64,000 bases of DNA from NCBI GenBank assembly GCA_038257155.1, contig JBBSJP010000003.1:1-64000 (forward strand), in the 5' to 3' direction. Source of the stretch: JANJTY01 sp038257155. Its GTDB lineage: Bacteria; Pseudomonadota; Gammaproteobacteria; Xanthomonadales; Xanthomonadaceae. Within the stretch, counting starts at the first letter, position 1, and each line of letters begins with the position of its first letter. Shown here piece after piece: positions 1 to 9,226 of this stretch. Position numbers and translations under genes: made by a program. The notes under the pieces were generated by a model that saw nothing but the letters and a program-made list of their open reading frames with translations, made no database searches and was not told the origin of the DNA.

Positions 1-219
1 GCCGTGCATGCGGGCCGCCGCATTGATGCGGACGATCCACAGCGAACGGAACTGGCGCTTGCGCTGCTTGCGGCCGATGTAGGCGTACTGCAGGGCGCGC
101 GTGACGGCCTGCTTGGCAACGCGGAAGACCTTGCGGCGGGCGTTGTAGTAGCCCTTCGCGAGCTTCAGGATTTTCTTGTGACGACGGCGTGCGGTTACGC
201 CACGTTTTACTCGTGCCAT
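1..219 (-). CDS. rplT: 50S ribosomal protein L20 (N-terminal part, cut by window edge)
   Basis: Encodes the first 73 residues of L20, a basic 23S rRNA-binding protein needed early in 50S assembly and, in E. coli, a translational repressor of rpmI-rplT. The protein opens MARVKRGVTARRRHKKILK and continues with the typical KGYYNARRKVFRVAKQAV stretch. Full-length L20 is about 118 residues, so the C-terminal third lies beyond the left edge. The ATG at 219 follows a strong GAGGAGG ribosome binding site and lies 13 bases after rpmI, as in the usual infC-rpmI-rplT order. Identification is certain; only the missing end is unseen. Confidence 0.97.
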   Translation of the reverse strand, partial: MARVKRGVTARRRHKKILKLAKGYYNARRKVFRVAKQAVTRALQYAYIGRKQRKRQFRSLWIVRINAAARMHG

Positions 220-232
220 GGTTCAGTCCTCC

Positions 233-430
233 TCAAAGATACGGCAGCATGCGGTCGAGACGGCCAGCGTCTTCCGCGCGCACGTGGTTCTGACCGCGCA
301 GCTTGCGCTTACGCTCGGTCGACTTCTTCGTGAGGATATGGCTCTTGAAGGCGTGGCCGCACTTGTACTTGCCGGAAGCAGTCTTCCGAAAGCGCTTGGC
401 CGCCGCCCGATTGGTTTTCATCTTGGGCAT
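233..430 (-). CDS. rpmI: 50S ribosomal protein L35
   Basis: L35 of the large ribosomal subunit, 65 residues, the normal family length. The sequence begins MPKMKTNRAAAKRFRKTASG and is rich in Lys and Arg, with the conserved KSTERKRKLRG segment. The ATG at 430 is preceded by AAGGAC. It is co-oriented with rplT downstream (13-base gap). Upstream lies an unusually long 649-base gap before infC, although infC, rpmI and rplT are usually tightly packed; a TATAAAT-like stretch about 30 bases upstream could give a separate promoter. The function is certain; the promoter is a guess. Confidence 0.97.
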   Translation of the reverse strand: MPKMKTNRAAAKRFRKTASGKYKCGHAFKSHILTKKSTERKRKLRGQNHVRAEDAGRLDRMLPYL

Positions 431-1079
431 GGGGATCGTCCTTAGACATGATTTATAGAACTGGCCTGGGCGACGGCGTCATGCCGTGCTTTCCTTCCTG
501 CCCGTGCCGGCGAGTAGGCCCCTTGTTTTCCTTGCGAAAAACGCGGGGCTGGTCCAAGTTCGCTGCGCACGAGGCGTAGCGAGCCGCGAAGTATCGCAGC
601 TTGTTCAGTGGCTTGCAAATACAGGACAGGCAAGCCAGTGACTTGCGTCGCATCGACGGCGCTGCGGATGCTCAGAAGCCCCTCTCCCCTACCCCTCTCC
701 CGTAAACGGGCGAGGGGATCAACTCTTCCGCACCACCAGCCTTCCCCTCTCCCGTTTACGGGAGAGGGTGGCCCGCCAGGGCCGGGTGAGGGGCTTTGGT
801 TCAGAATGCCAAGAAATAGCCTGCGCTTAGCGCGCGCGGGGAGCAGAAAGCAAACCGAATCACCGCCCTGCAGGCAGTCATCTCACTTCTTGGTAGAGCC
901 CCTATCCCTTTGCCACACCCTGGCCGTTGCGCCTGCAGGCGCAACGGCGCTCGGCGGCTTCGCCGCTACGTCGTGCTATCGCCCGAACGCGGGCTCGTCG
1001 CTGCGCGACTCGAAAGCCCCGCTCACCCCGCAGGCGGGAGAGGGGAACGAGTTGCATCACCGCCCTGCGGGCGGCGATC
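431..1079. repeat. Repeat-rich spacer between infC and rpmI
   Basis: No convincing gene is seen here; the short open frames have no family resemblance. The spacer holds palindromic runs of the CCCTCTCCCGTTTACGGG type (about 690-775), a GCCCGCCAGGGCCGGG palindrome (about 771-787), CGTTGCGCC/GGCGCAACG (about 925-950), and a second CTCACCCCGCAGGCGGGAG block (about 1022-1041). A stretch at 859-894 nearly repeats 1057-1092, which spans the infC stop codon. The gap looks like accumulated REP-like elements that have pushed infC and rpmI apart. Confidence 0.6.
859..894. repeat. Imperfect copy of the 3' end of infC
   Basis: The 36 bases starting ATCACCGCCCTGC match 1057-1092 except for a few positions. 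The second copy runs from 23 bases outside the infC stop codon into its last codons. The two copies lie 198 bases apart and bracket the repeat block between infC and rpmI. They look like a duplication that accompanied insertion or slippage of the intervening sequence. Confidence 0.55.
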
Positions 1080-1598
1080 TCACTTCTTCTTGGGCGAAAT
1101 CATCATGACCATCTGGCGGCCTTCGAGGCGGGCGCGTTGTTCGATGGTGACTTCGTCGCCCAAATCGGCCTCGATCTTGGCGGCCATCGCCAGTCCCAGC
1201 TCCTGGTGCGCCATTTCGCGACCACGGAAGCGGATGTTGATCTTGACCTTGTCGCCTTCCTCGATGAAGCGACGCAGGTTGCGCAGCTTGATGGCGTAAT
1301 CGCCGACATCGGTGGTGGGGCGGAACTTCAGTTCCTTGATCTCGACCTGCTTCTGCTTCTTCTTGGCGGCCTGGGCCTTCTTCTGGGTCTCGAACTTGAA
1401 CTTGCCGAAATCCATGATGCGGCAGACCGGCGGATCGGCATTGGGCTGGATCTCGACCAGGTCGAGCCCCTCGTCCTCCGCCTTGCGCAGGGCGTCGTCG
1501 CGCGACAGCACGCCGACCATCTCGCCATCCGATCCGATGACCCGCACCTTGGGTACGCGGATTTCGCCGTTCTTTCGATTCTGCTTTTCGGTACTGAT
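1080..1598 (-). CDS. infC: Translation initiation factor IF-3 (probable AUC start)
   Basis: IF-3 binds the 30S subunit, checks the start codon and initiator tRNA, and prevents early joining of the 50S. The 172-residue product has the N-terminal domain (RVIGSDGEMVGVLSRDDALRKA, then IMDFGKFKFE), a Lys-rich linker (KKAQAAKKKQKQ) and the C-terminal domain ending MVMMISPKKK. The only in-frame standard codon upstream is TTG at 1613, but it overlaps the Shine-Dalgarno GGAGGA (1606-1611). Seven bases after that sits ATC at 1598. IF-3 genes commonly use AUU, AUC or AUA, which the factor discriminates against, giving autoregulation. I therefore place the start at ATC. It follows thrS by 39 bases. Confidence 0.93.
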   Translation of the reverse strand: MSTEKQNRKNGEIRVPKVRVIGSDGEMVGVLSRDDALRKAEDEGLDLVEIQPNADPPVCRIMDFGKFKFETQKKAQAAKKKQKQVEIKELKFRPTTDVGDYAIKLRNLRRFIEEGDKVKINIRFRGREMAHQELGLAMAAKIEADLGDEVTIEQRARLEGRQMVMMISPKKK

Positions 1599-1605
1599 TC
1601 GCCAA

Positions 1606-1611
1606 TCCTCC
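1606..1611 (-). promoter_or_regulatory. Ribosome binding site that sets the infC AUC start
   Basis: GGAGGA on the minus strand with a 7-base spacer to ATC at 1598-1596. This is ideal spacing for ATC, whereas the alternative TTG start at 1613 would lie upstream of and touching the site. This supports the rare-codon start and IF-3 autoregulation. Confidence 0.75.
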
Positions 1612-1637
1612 AACGTGTGAAGCGATTCCAGATGTGC

Positions 1638-3548
1638 TTAAAGCACACCCGGTCCATTTTCCTGCGTGAAGCGCTCGATGAGCCCTTCCAGGCTGAAACT
1701 GCCGAGATCTTCCCCCGAACGCGTGCGCAGCGCCACTGTGCCCTGCTCGCGCTCGCGGTCCCCGGCGACCAGCAGGTAAGGCACTTTCTGCAGCGTGTGC
1801 TCGCGGATCTTATAGCCGATCTTCTCGTTCCTCAAGTCGGCAATGACCCGGAAGCCTTTGTTTACAAGGGTTTTGCGCACCCCTTCCAGGTACTCGGCCT
1901 GGGCGTCGGTGATGTTCATGGCGACCGCCTGGATCGGTGCCAGCCATAGCGGGAAAGCACCGGCGTGATGCTCGATCAAAATACCGATGAAACGCTCCAT
2001 CGAGCCGACAATCGCGCGATGCAGCATCACCGGGTGCTGGCGACTTGAATGCTCGTCGATGTACTCGGCACCCAGCCGCTGCGGCATCATGAAGTCCACC
2101 TGCATGGTGCCCAGCTGCCAGGTGCGGCCGATGGCGTCCTTCAGGTGGTACTCCACCTTGGGGCCATAGAAGGCGCCTTCACCGGGCAGTTCTTCCCAGG
2201 CCACGCCGCAGGATTTCAGCGCGGCGCGCAGCGCCTCTTCCGCCTTGTCCCAGGTCTCGTCGTCACCGAGGCGCGATTCCGGACGCAGCGCGATCTTGAT
2301 CTGGATGTCGGTGAAGCCGAAATCCGCATAAACCCGCAGTGCCTGACGGTGGAAGTCGGTGACCTCGGACTCGATCTGGTTCTCGGTGCAGAAGATGTGC
2401 CCGTCATCCTGGGTGAAACCACGCACCCGCAGGATGCCATGCAACGCGCCGGACGGCTCATTGCGGTGGCAGGCGCCGAACTCACCGTAGCGGATCGGCA
2501 GATCGCGATAGCTGTGCAGGCCGGCGTTGTAGATCTGCACGTGGCCCGGGCAGTTCATCGGCTTCACCGCATAGCCGCGCTTCTCGGACTCGGTGAAGAA
2601 CATGTTCTCCTTGTAATTGTCCCAATGGCCGGAACGCTGCCAGAGCGACACATCCAGGATCTGCGGGCAACGCACTTCCTGGTAGCCGGAGTGCCGGTAG
2701 ACCTGGCGCATGTACTGCTCGACGACCTGCCACAGCGCCCAGCCCTTGGGGTGCCAGAACACCAGCCCCGGCGCCTCTTCCTGCAGGTGGAACAGGTGCT
2801 GCTGCTTGCCGATGCGGCGATGGTCGCGCTTCTCGGCCTCTTCCAGCTGGGTGAGATAGGCCTTCAGGTCCTTGTCGTTCAGCCAGGCGGTGCCATAGAT
2901 GCGCTGCAGCATCTCGTTCTTGCTGTCACCTCGCCAATAGGCGCCGGCCACCTTCATCAGCTTGAAGGCGCGCAACTTGTCCGTGCTCGGCACATGCGGG
3001 CCGCGACACAGGTCGATGAACTCGCCCTGCCCGTACAGCGAGAGATCTTCGTCGGCAGGAATCGAGGCAATGATCTCGGCCTTGTAGAGCTCGCCCTTGT
3101 CGGTGAAGAAGCGCACCGCCTCGTCGCGCGACATCACCGAGCGCTTCACCGGCAGCGCTTCGGCCACGATCTTGCGCATCTCGGCTTCGATTTTCTCCAG
3201 ATCCTCGGGCGTGAAGGGCGTCTTGCGCGCGAAGTCGTAGAAGAAACCATTGTCGATCACCGGGCCGATGGTGACCTGGGTATCGGGAAACAGGCGCTGC
3301 GCGGCCTGCGCCAACAGATGCGCGGTGGAATGGCGCAGCACGTCCAGCGCATCGACATGCTTGTCGGTGACAATCTCGACGCTGGCATCGCGCTCGATGC
3401 GATGGCTGGAATCAACCAACTGGCCGTCGACCTTGCCTGCCAGGGCGGCCTTGGCCAGGCCCGGGCCGATGCTGGCGGCCAGTTCATGCACCGACACCGG
3501 CTGTTCGAACTCGCGGCAGCTGCCGTCTGGAAGGGTAATCGTGATCAT
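1638..3548 (-). CDS. thrS: Threonyl-tRNA synthetase
   Basis: Class II synthetase that charges tRNA-Thr. The 636-residue protein starts MITITLPDGSCREFEQPVSV, the TGS domain; then comes the editing domain with HSTAHLLAQA near residue 75; the catalytic core follows, with MNCPGHVQIY, the FGACHRNEPSGALHG motif 2 region and the GSMERFIGILIEHHAG motif 3. The C-terminal anticodon-binding domain ends near GLIERFTQE. E. coli ThrRS has 642 residues. ATG at 3548 is preferred because the upstream TTG at 3569 lies against the leader hairpin and adds residues not seen in the family. It heads thrS-infC-rpmI-rplT and is preceded by a putative Thr-rich leader peptide and terminator. Confidence 0.96.
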   Translation of the reverse strand: MITITLPDGSCREFEQPVSVHELAASIGPGLAKAALAGKVDGQLVDSSHRIERDASVEIVTDKHVDALDVLRHSTAHLLAQAAQRLFPDTQVTIGPVIDNGFFYDFARKTPFTPEDLEKIEAEMRKIVAEALPVKRSVMSRDEAVRFFTDKGELYKAEIIASIPADEDLSLYGQGEFIDLCRGPHVPSTDKLRAFKLMKVAGAYWRGDSKNEMLQRIYGTAWLNDKDLKAYLTQLEEAEKRDHRRIGKQQHLFHLQEEAPGLVFWHPKGWALWQVVEQYMRQVYRHSGYQEVRCPQILDVSLWQRSGHWDNYKENMFFTESEKRGYAVKPMNCPGHVQIYNAGLHSYRDLPIRYGEFGACHRNEPSGALHGILRVRGFTQDDGHIFCTENQIESEVTDFHRQALRVYADFGFTDIQIKIALRPESRLGDDETWDKAEEALRAALKSCGVAWEELPGEGAFYGPKVEYHLKDAIGRTWQLGTMQVDFMMPQRLGAEYIDEHSSRQHPVMLHRAIVGSMERFIGILIEHHAGAFPLWLAPIQAVAMNITDAQAEYLEGVRKTLVNKGFRVIADLRNEKIGYKIREHTLQKVPYLLVAGDREREQGTVALRTRSGEDLGSFSLEGLIERFTQENGPGVL

Positions 3549-3567
3549 GGGCGGTTCCGGAAAAGAC

Positions 3568-3592
3568 AAAGGGCGCCGCGAGGGCGCCCTTT
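3568..3592 (-). terminator. Intrinsic terminator hairpin in the thrS leader (putative attenuator)
   Basis: A perfect 10-base-pair stem (AAAGGGCGCC with GGCGCCCTTT) and 5-base loop, followed on the minus strand by the T-rich run TTTGTCTTTTCC. It ends 20 bases before the thrS ATG and begins 50 bases after the stop of a Thr-rich mini-frame. This fits the terminator of a ribosome-mediated attenuator. It could also end the upstream tRNA-Val transcript. Confidence 0.65.
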
Positions 3593-3642
3593 GCTCGAAT
3601 CACAAACGAATGCGGCGGGTCGGTCCTGCGCGGATTTCTGGA

Positions 3643-3666
3643 TCAGGCCGTGGTGGTAGTGTTCAT
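3643..3666 (-). CDS. Putative threonine leader peptide MNTTTTA
   Basis: A seven-codon frame reading ATG AAC ACT ACC ACC ACG GCC TGA, with four consecutive threonine codons, 94 bases upstream of the thrS start and followed by a terminator hairpin. In known attenuators, ribosome stalling at codons for the charged amino acid prevents terminator folding. Stalling here when Thr-tRNA is scarce would raise thrS expression. No strong Shine-Dalgarno is visible, and only a weak candidate antiterminator (CGCCGC near 3612-3617 pairing with GCGGCG in the terminator) can be seen. The codon run is direct observation; the role is inferred. Confidence 0.5.
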   Translation of the reverse strand: MNTTTTA

Positions 3667-3748
3667 GTCGCACGCTCGGCCCGAGCTTTCGCACGGACCA
3701 CCTCATTCGTTGTGCGCCGGTGACAGCGGCGCGGTGACCGGAAAAATC

Positions 3749-3823
3749 TGGTGGGCGCGACAGGGATCGAACCTGTGACCCCTACCATGTCAAGGTAGTG
3801 CTCTACCGCTGAGCTACGCGCCC
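3749..3823 (-). tRNA. tRNA-Val (anticodon GAC)
   Basis: Read on the minus strand the gene begins GGGCGCGTAGCTCAGC and closes GGTTCGATCC, then CGCGCCCA and CCA. The acceptor stem pairs fully, the T arm has GGTTCGATCC, and the anticodon loop TTGACAT is closed by CTACC/GGTAG, giving GAC for valine. Total length is 75 bases with CCA encoded. It lies upstream of the thrS leader on the same strand. Confidence 0.97.
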
Positions 3824-3907
3824 GGTCAGGGCCGCGAAGTCTAAACCCTTGCGAGAGTTGCCACAACTGGGTAGCGAACACTTCGGCAACGGACAGGATG
3901 CGAGGGG

Positions 3908-4282
3908 CTACTGGGTTTGCGACAGATCCAGCCCAAGTTGACCGGCACAGTTGGCGCGACGGTCCAGCTCACTCTGCTGCACCCGCAACGACACACCGGC
4001 CAAGGCCACACAGGCACCCAGCCGTGCGCGATCCCAGGACGAGAAGCTGGTTTTCGAGGAGGCGACAATGCTGCCGGCTTCCGACAACATCGAAGCGGAG
4101 TCGAAAGCGGCGTCCTGGTCCTGACTGGTCCCTACGCCGACGGAGGCGCTGCCGGCCATTGCCAGCAGCCCCGCCATTACACCCCGTACCGCAAAAGCCC
4201 CCAAGCGCCATCCCCCGATGGATCCGACCCCGCCTGAACCTGCCCATAACGGCGCAGGACCATATGAGGAAAAGGTATACAC
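3908..4282 (-). CDS. Hypothetical small protein, possibly exported
   Basis: I do not recognise this frame. It could encode up to 124 residues; an internal region (VRGVMAGLLAMAGSASVGVG) resembles a signal peptide, followed by a polar part with SMLSEAGSIVASSKTSFSSW and two cysteines. The true start may be internal. It stands alone between tRNA-Val and the large repeat array, with a plausible plus-strand frame overlapping it. It may be a real small exported protein or a chance frame. Confidence 0.3.
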   Translation of the reverse strand: MYTFSSYGPAPLWAGSGGVGSIGGWRLGAFAVRGVMAGLLAMAGSASVGVGTSQDQDAAFDSASMLSEAGSIVASSKTSFSSWDRARLGACVALAGVSLRVQQSELDRRANCAGQLGLDLSQTQ

Positions 4283-4309
4283 CCCTGCCGGAAGTCATGC
4301 AAGGCTTTG

Positions 4310-4859
4310 GAGCGGTCAGTTGAGCAGGAGCGGTCAGTGAGTCAGCAGGAGCAAGAGCGTGAGGAAGTCAATGAGAGCAAGATCGGTCAGTTGAGCTAGA
4401 GCGGTCAGAGTGTCAGTAGGAGCAAGAGCGTGAGGAAGTCAGTGAGAGCAAGAGCGGTCAGTTGAGCTAGAGCGGTCAGAGTGTCAGTAGGAGCAAGAGC
4501 GTGAGGAAGTCAGTGAGAGCAGAAGCGGTCAGTAGGAGCTAGAGCGGTAAGAAGGTCAGTGAGAGCAAGAGCAGTCAGTAAGAGCTAGAGCGGGTAAGAA
4601 GGTCAGTGAGAGCAAGTGCGGTCAGTAAGAGCGAGTCGGTCAACTTGCTGCCCTAGTGACTGCTCTCGCCCCCACCGACTGCCTTAGCTGCTACTCAAGC
4701 TGCTCTCGCTCTTACTGACCGCTCTCGCTCTTACTGACCGCTCTCGCTCCTACTGCCCGCTCTTGCTCCTACTGACCGCTCTTGCTCCCACTGACCGCTC
4801 TCGCTCCGACTGACCGCTCTCGCTCCGACTGACCGCTCTCGCTCCTACTGACTCACTCA
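4310..4859. repeat. Large inverted array of short repeats downstream of uvrB
   Basis: About 550 bases without a gene. The left arm (about 4310-4640) consists of variants of GAGCGGTCAGTNNGAGCNA and contains a higher-order 71-base direct repeat starting at 4349, 4420 and 4491. The right arm (about 4654-4859) is built from the reverse-complement motif in a 19-base period, for example CTGACCGCTCTCGCTCC with starts 19 apart at its end. The arms meet in a short unique stretch near 4640-4655. The array ends exactly at the uvrB stop codon. A transcript would fold into long hairpins. No matching known element is recognised. Confidence 0.8.
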
Positions 4860-6887
<2,028 letters not shown>

Positions 6888-7055
6888 GCGTGGGTATGCC
6901 CGGGGTCGACCGTCGAGTATAGCGAGGCAAGCTGCAGGGCCCGTGACCGGGGAAACGTAGGAAATTTCTTACAGCGCAACGCGTGTTTTCCCGATAGGAA
7001 GCTGCGCGGCAGATCACGAGACTGGGTCTGCCCTCACAGCCCCAGGAACCGTTCC

Positions 7056-7598
7056 GTGCCGATTCGACTTCGAAATTCCGGCTTCACCCTGATTGAACTT
7101 GTCATCGCCATGCTGGTTGTCAGCCTTCTGGCTGCGATCGCCCTGCCCGGGCTCGCAGGTGCACTGGAAGGCGCTCGCGCCAGTGACGCAAAGTCCGGCC
7201 TGATCAGCAGCACCAGTCGGGCGATCAGTCGCGCTGCGGCGACCGAGCGACACACGGTGCTGTGCCCGAGCAGCAATGGTGCGGATTGCGACGACACTGC
7301 CGACTGGAGCCGCGGCTGGATCGTGTTCGTGGATCGCGACGGAAGTCGCGAGCGGGACGCCGAGGAAACATTGGTTTACCGACAGCCACAACTTGGCGGC
7401 AAGGTGCGGCTGCATTCCACCGCCGGCCGCACGCGCATCGTTTTCCAGCCCAGCGCCAGCAATGCCGGATCCAATGTCACGTTCACACTGTGCGACGGGC
7501 GCGGCCCGGCGCGGGCCGAAAGCATCGTGCTGAACAACCAGGGCCGCCTGCGCTACGGAACCCCCACGGCGAGCGCCACATCCGCTGCCTGTCCTTAG
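7056..7598 (+). CDS. fimT: Type IV pilus minor pilin FimT/GspH family
   Basis: A prepilin-like protein of 180 residues. The N-terminus carries a short basic leader and the prepilin peptidase site, NSG then FTLIELVIAMLVVSLLAAIALPG, the hydrophobic assembly helix. The globular part contains cysteine pairs (LCPSSNGADC, FTLCDG) and the RGWIVFVDRDGSRERDAEETLVYRQP region characteristic of FimT/GspH proteins. FimT-type minor pilins help initiate pili and can bind DNA. The GTG start at 7056 is preceded by AGGAA. It stands alone, divergent from uvrB. Its TAG stop lies inside the first arm of the inverted-repeat element that follows, so the natural C-terminus may have been altered. Confidence 0.88.
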   Translation: MPIRLRNSGFTLIELVIAMLVVSLLAAIALPGLAGALEGARASDAKSGLISSTSRAISRAAATERHTVLCPSSNGADCDDTADWSRGWIVFVDRDGSRERDAEETLVYRQPQLGGKVRLHSTAGRTRIVFQPSASNAGSNVTFTLCDGRGPARAESIVLNNQGRLRYGTPTASATSAACP

Positions 7599-7761
7599 GA
7601 GCCTGCGCGGCAGAAGACAACCGGGCTGCAACCGCGCCTGCGCGGCCCGGATTTCCGTCAATTCTTGGCCTGTAGAGCCACTACAGGCCGGCGAATCGCC
7701 GAAAATCCGTTCTCGCGCAGTCTCGCTTTCGCCTCGATTGCTTCTGCCGCGCAGGCTCCTA
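7596..7761. repeat. 166-base inverted-repeat element (REP/MITE-like)
   Basis: Perfect 21-base inverted arms (7596-7616 beginning TAGGAGCCTGCG, and 7741-7761) flank 124 bases that contain a nested hairpin, GGCCTGTAG/CTACAGGCC around 7671-7693, and partly complementary outer sequences (GGATTTCC and GGAAAATCC-like). No gene is inside. The left arm includes the fimT stop codon. The YTAGGAGC ends resemble the GTAGGAGC repeats at 37.3 kb, so it is likely a bigger member of the same mobile repeat class. Confidence 0.75.
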
Positions 7762-7805
7762 GGTGGTTGACGCCGCCGATCCGAGCCACCAAAATACGCG
7801 GCTTC

Positions 7806-7882
7806 GCCCGAATAGCTCAGCCGGTTAGAGCACTTGACTGTTAATCAGGGGGTCGTTGGTTCGAGTCCAACTTCGGGCGCCA
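7806..7882 (+). tRNA. tRNA-Asn (anticodon GTT)
   Basis: Begins GCCCGAATAGCTCAGC and ends TTCGGGCG with encoded CCA, 77 bases. The acceptor stem GCCCGAA/TTCGGGC pairs perfectly. The anticodon stem CTTGA/TCAGG closes the loop CTGTTAA, giving GTT for asparagine; the T arm has GGTTCGAGTCC. A terminator follows 8 bases later. Confidence 0.97.
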
Positions 7883-7890
7883 TAAAAATC

Positions 7891-7923
7891 AAGGGCTTGG
7901 GTTAACACCCAGGCCCTTTTTGT
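7891..7923 (+). terminator. Rho-independent terminator of tRNA-Asn
   Basis: Stem AAGGGCTTGGG with CCCAGGCCCTT (one G-T pair) around a six-base loop, followed by TTTTTG. It lies directly after the tRNA on the same strand. Confidence 0.85.
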
Positions 7924-8018
7924 TTGCCTGCTGTATTTGCGCGCCTTCGACCCGACGTGGTGCGCAAGCCCTACCTTTCTGAGTCGATCGTGGCTCCCGT
8001 TCAACAGGATAGACCGAC

Positions 8019-8375
8019 ATGTGGCTCTCACTTCTACTCGCAGCATCGACAAGCCTTGGCGCCAGCGAAGCAACGCCTGGCAAGGGTGCGACGCCCGCGT
8101 TCGTCTGTGTGGGCACCACCATTACCGAGAAAGGCCACACCGATCAGAGCCATCTGGTCAATTCGTCCGGCAATCCCAGTTCGGATCGCATGGCACTGCG
8201 CGTGGTGCGCACCACGCGCTTCAAGCAGGAGAAGGGCCAGACCTACGAAGCGCATGAGGCGCTGATCCTGGTCAAGATCTTCGCGAACGGACAATTCGGG
8301 ATCAAGGTGATGGAAGCGAACGACGAACTGCTTGGATTCTGCGATCCGACTCTGGAACGTCCCACTGTGAGATAA
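8019..8375 (+). CDS. Small secreted hypothetical protein
   Basis: Unrecognised protein of 118 residues. It has a short signal-peptide-like start (MWLSLLLAASTSLGAS, cleavage probably after the Ala-Ser region), then a compact domain with two cysteines (AFVCVGT and GFCDP) that could form a disulfide, and a regular alternation of hydrophobic residues (EALILVKIFANGQFGIKVME) suggesting beta strands. ATG at 8019 follows CAGGAT. It lies alone between tRNA-Asn and the convergent mazG cluster. Reading it as periplasmic or secreted is an inference from the N-terminus. Confidence 0.6.
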   Translation: MWLSLLLAASTSLGASEATPGKGATPAFVCVGTTITEKGHTDQSHLVNSSGNPSSDRMALRVVRTTRFKQEKGQTYEAHEALILVKIFANGQFGIKVMEANDELLGFCDPTLERPTVR

Positions 8376-8422
8376 GAACAGCTACGTCCAGCTCGCCTGA
8401 ACGTGGAATCCGGCAATTGGGC

Positions 8423-9226
8423 TCAGTCGGCCTTGTCTTCGACTCGAGCCTGCTGATACCACTCAGCCTGCTGCTCGAAATCCACGTCGCTCAGCACCAG
8501 CCCGGCCGCCGCCGCGCGCGCCTCGATGCCAGCAAACCGACGCTCGAACTTGGCATTGGTGGAACGCAGGGCTCGGCTGAAGTCGACGCCGGTGTGGCGC
8601 GCCAGATTGACGCAGACGAACAGCAGGTCGCCCAGCTCTTCCTCGATCCGCGCCTTGTCGGGCAGCGGGGCGTCGAGTTCCTCGCGCAGCTCGCCCAGTT
8701 CCTCGTCCAGCTTGGCCAGCACATGGCTGACATCGGGCCAGTCGAAGCCCACCGAGGCAGCGCGCTTCTGCAGCTTGGTTGCGCGCATCCATTCCGGCAG
8801 ACCACGCGGCACGTCTGACAGCAGGCCGCCCTGGCGGCCCTTGGCCTCGCGCTCGCGCCGCTTGTGGCCTTCCCAGGCAAGTGTCTGGGCGGCCGCGTCG
8901 GCCACTTCGGCGTCGCCAAACACGTGCGGATGCCGCGAGACCATCTTGTCGCAGATCGCCCGCACCACGTCGCGGAAGCCGAAACTGCCCTGCTCTTCCG
9001 CCATGCGCGCATGGAATACCACCTGCAGCAGCAGGTCGCCCAATTCCTCGCGCAGGTCGTCGAAATCGCCGCGGTCGATCGCGTCGACCACCTCATAGGC
9101 CTCTTCGACCGTATACGGTGCAACGCTGGCGAAATTCTGTGCGACGTCCCAGGGACACCCGGCTACCGGGTCACGCAAGCGCGCCATGATGTCGATCAGC
9201 TCCTGGACCTCGCCAACGTGGTTCAC
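8423..9226 (-). CDS. mazG: Nucleoside triphosphate pyrophosphohydrolase MazG
   Basis: All-alpha NTP pyrophosphatase that converts (d)NTPs to NMPs and PPi, sanitising nucleotide pools and affecting ppGpp. The 267-residue protein (E. coli 263) carries two MazG repeats: CPWDVAQNFASVAPYTVEEAYEVVDAI then LREELGDLLLQVVFHA near the N-terminus, and LDEELGELREEL with EELGDLLFVCVNLARH in the second. The EExxE/EExxD metal-binding clusters are intact. It is the last gene of the chain gspL-M-N-hisN-nudE-cysQ-mazG and overlaps cysQ by 4 bases, implying translational coupling. Confidence 0.95.
   Translation of the reverse strand: MNHVGEVQELIDIMARLRDPVAGCPWDVAQNFASVAPYTVEEAYEVVDAIDRGDFDDLREELGDLLLQVVFHARMAEEQGSFGFRDVVRAICDKMVSRHPHVFGDAEVADAAAQTLAWEGHKRREREAKGRQGGLLSDVPRGLPEWMRATKLQKRAASVGFDWPDVSHVLAKLDEELGELREELDAPLPDKARIEEELGDLLFVCVNLARHTGVDFSRALRSTNAKFERRFAGIEARAAAAGLVLSDVDFEQQAEWYQQARVEDKAD

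Noticed and set aside
442..653. Short frames upstream of rpmI
   Set aside because: Two overlapping minus-strand frames in different phases, both without family features and inside a repeat-rich spacer.
2049..3659. Plus-strand frame of 536 codons opposite thrS
   Set aside because: Long antisense frames are expected in high-GC genes; the minus strand encodes an unmistakable ThrRS.
3568..3823. T-box riboswitch for thrS
   Set aside because: No T-box specifier stem or conserved AGGGUGGNACCGCG-type bulge; the Thr-codon leader is a better explanation.
4310..4859. CRISPR-like array
   Set aside because: Repeats are 19 bases, degenerate, directly abutting, without unique spacers, and the two halves are inverted relative to each other; no cas genes are nearby.
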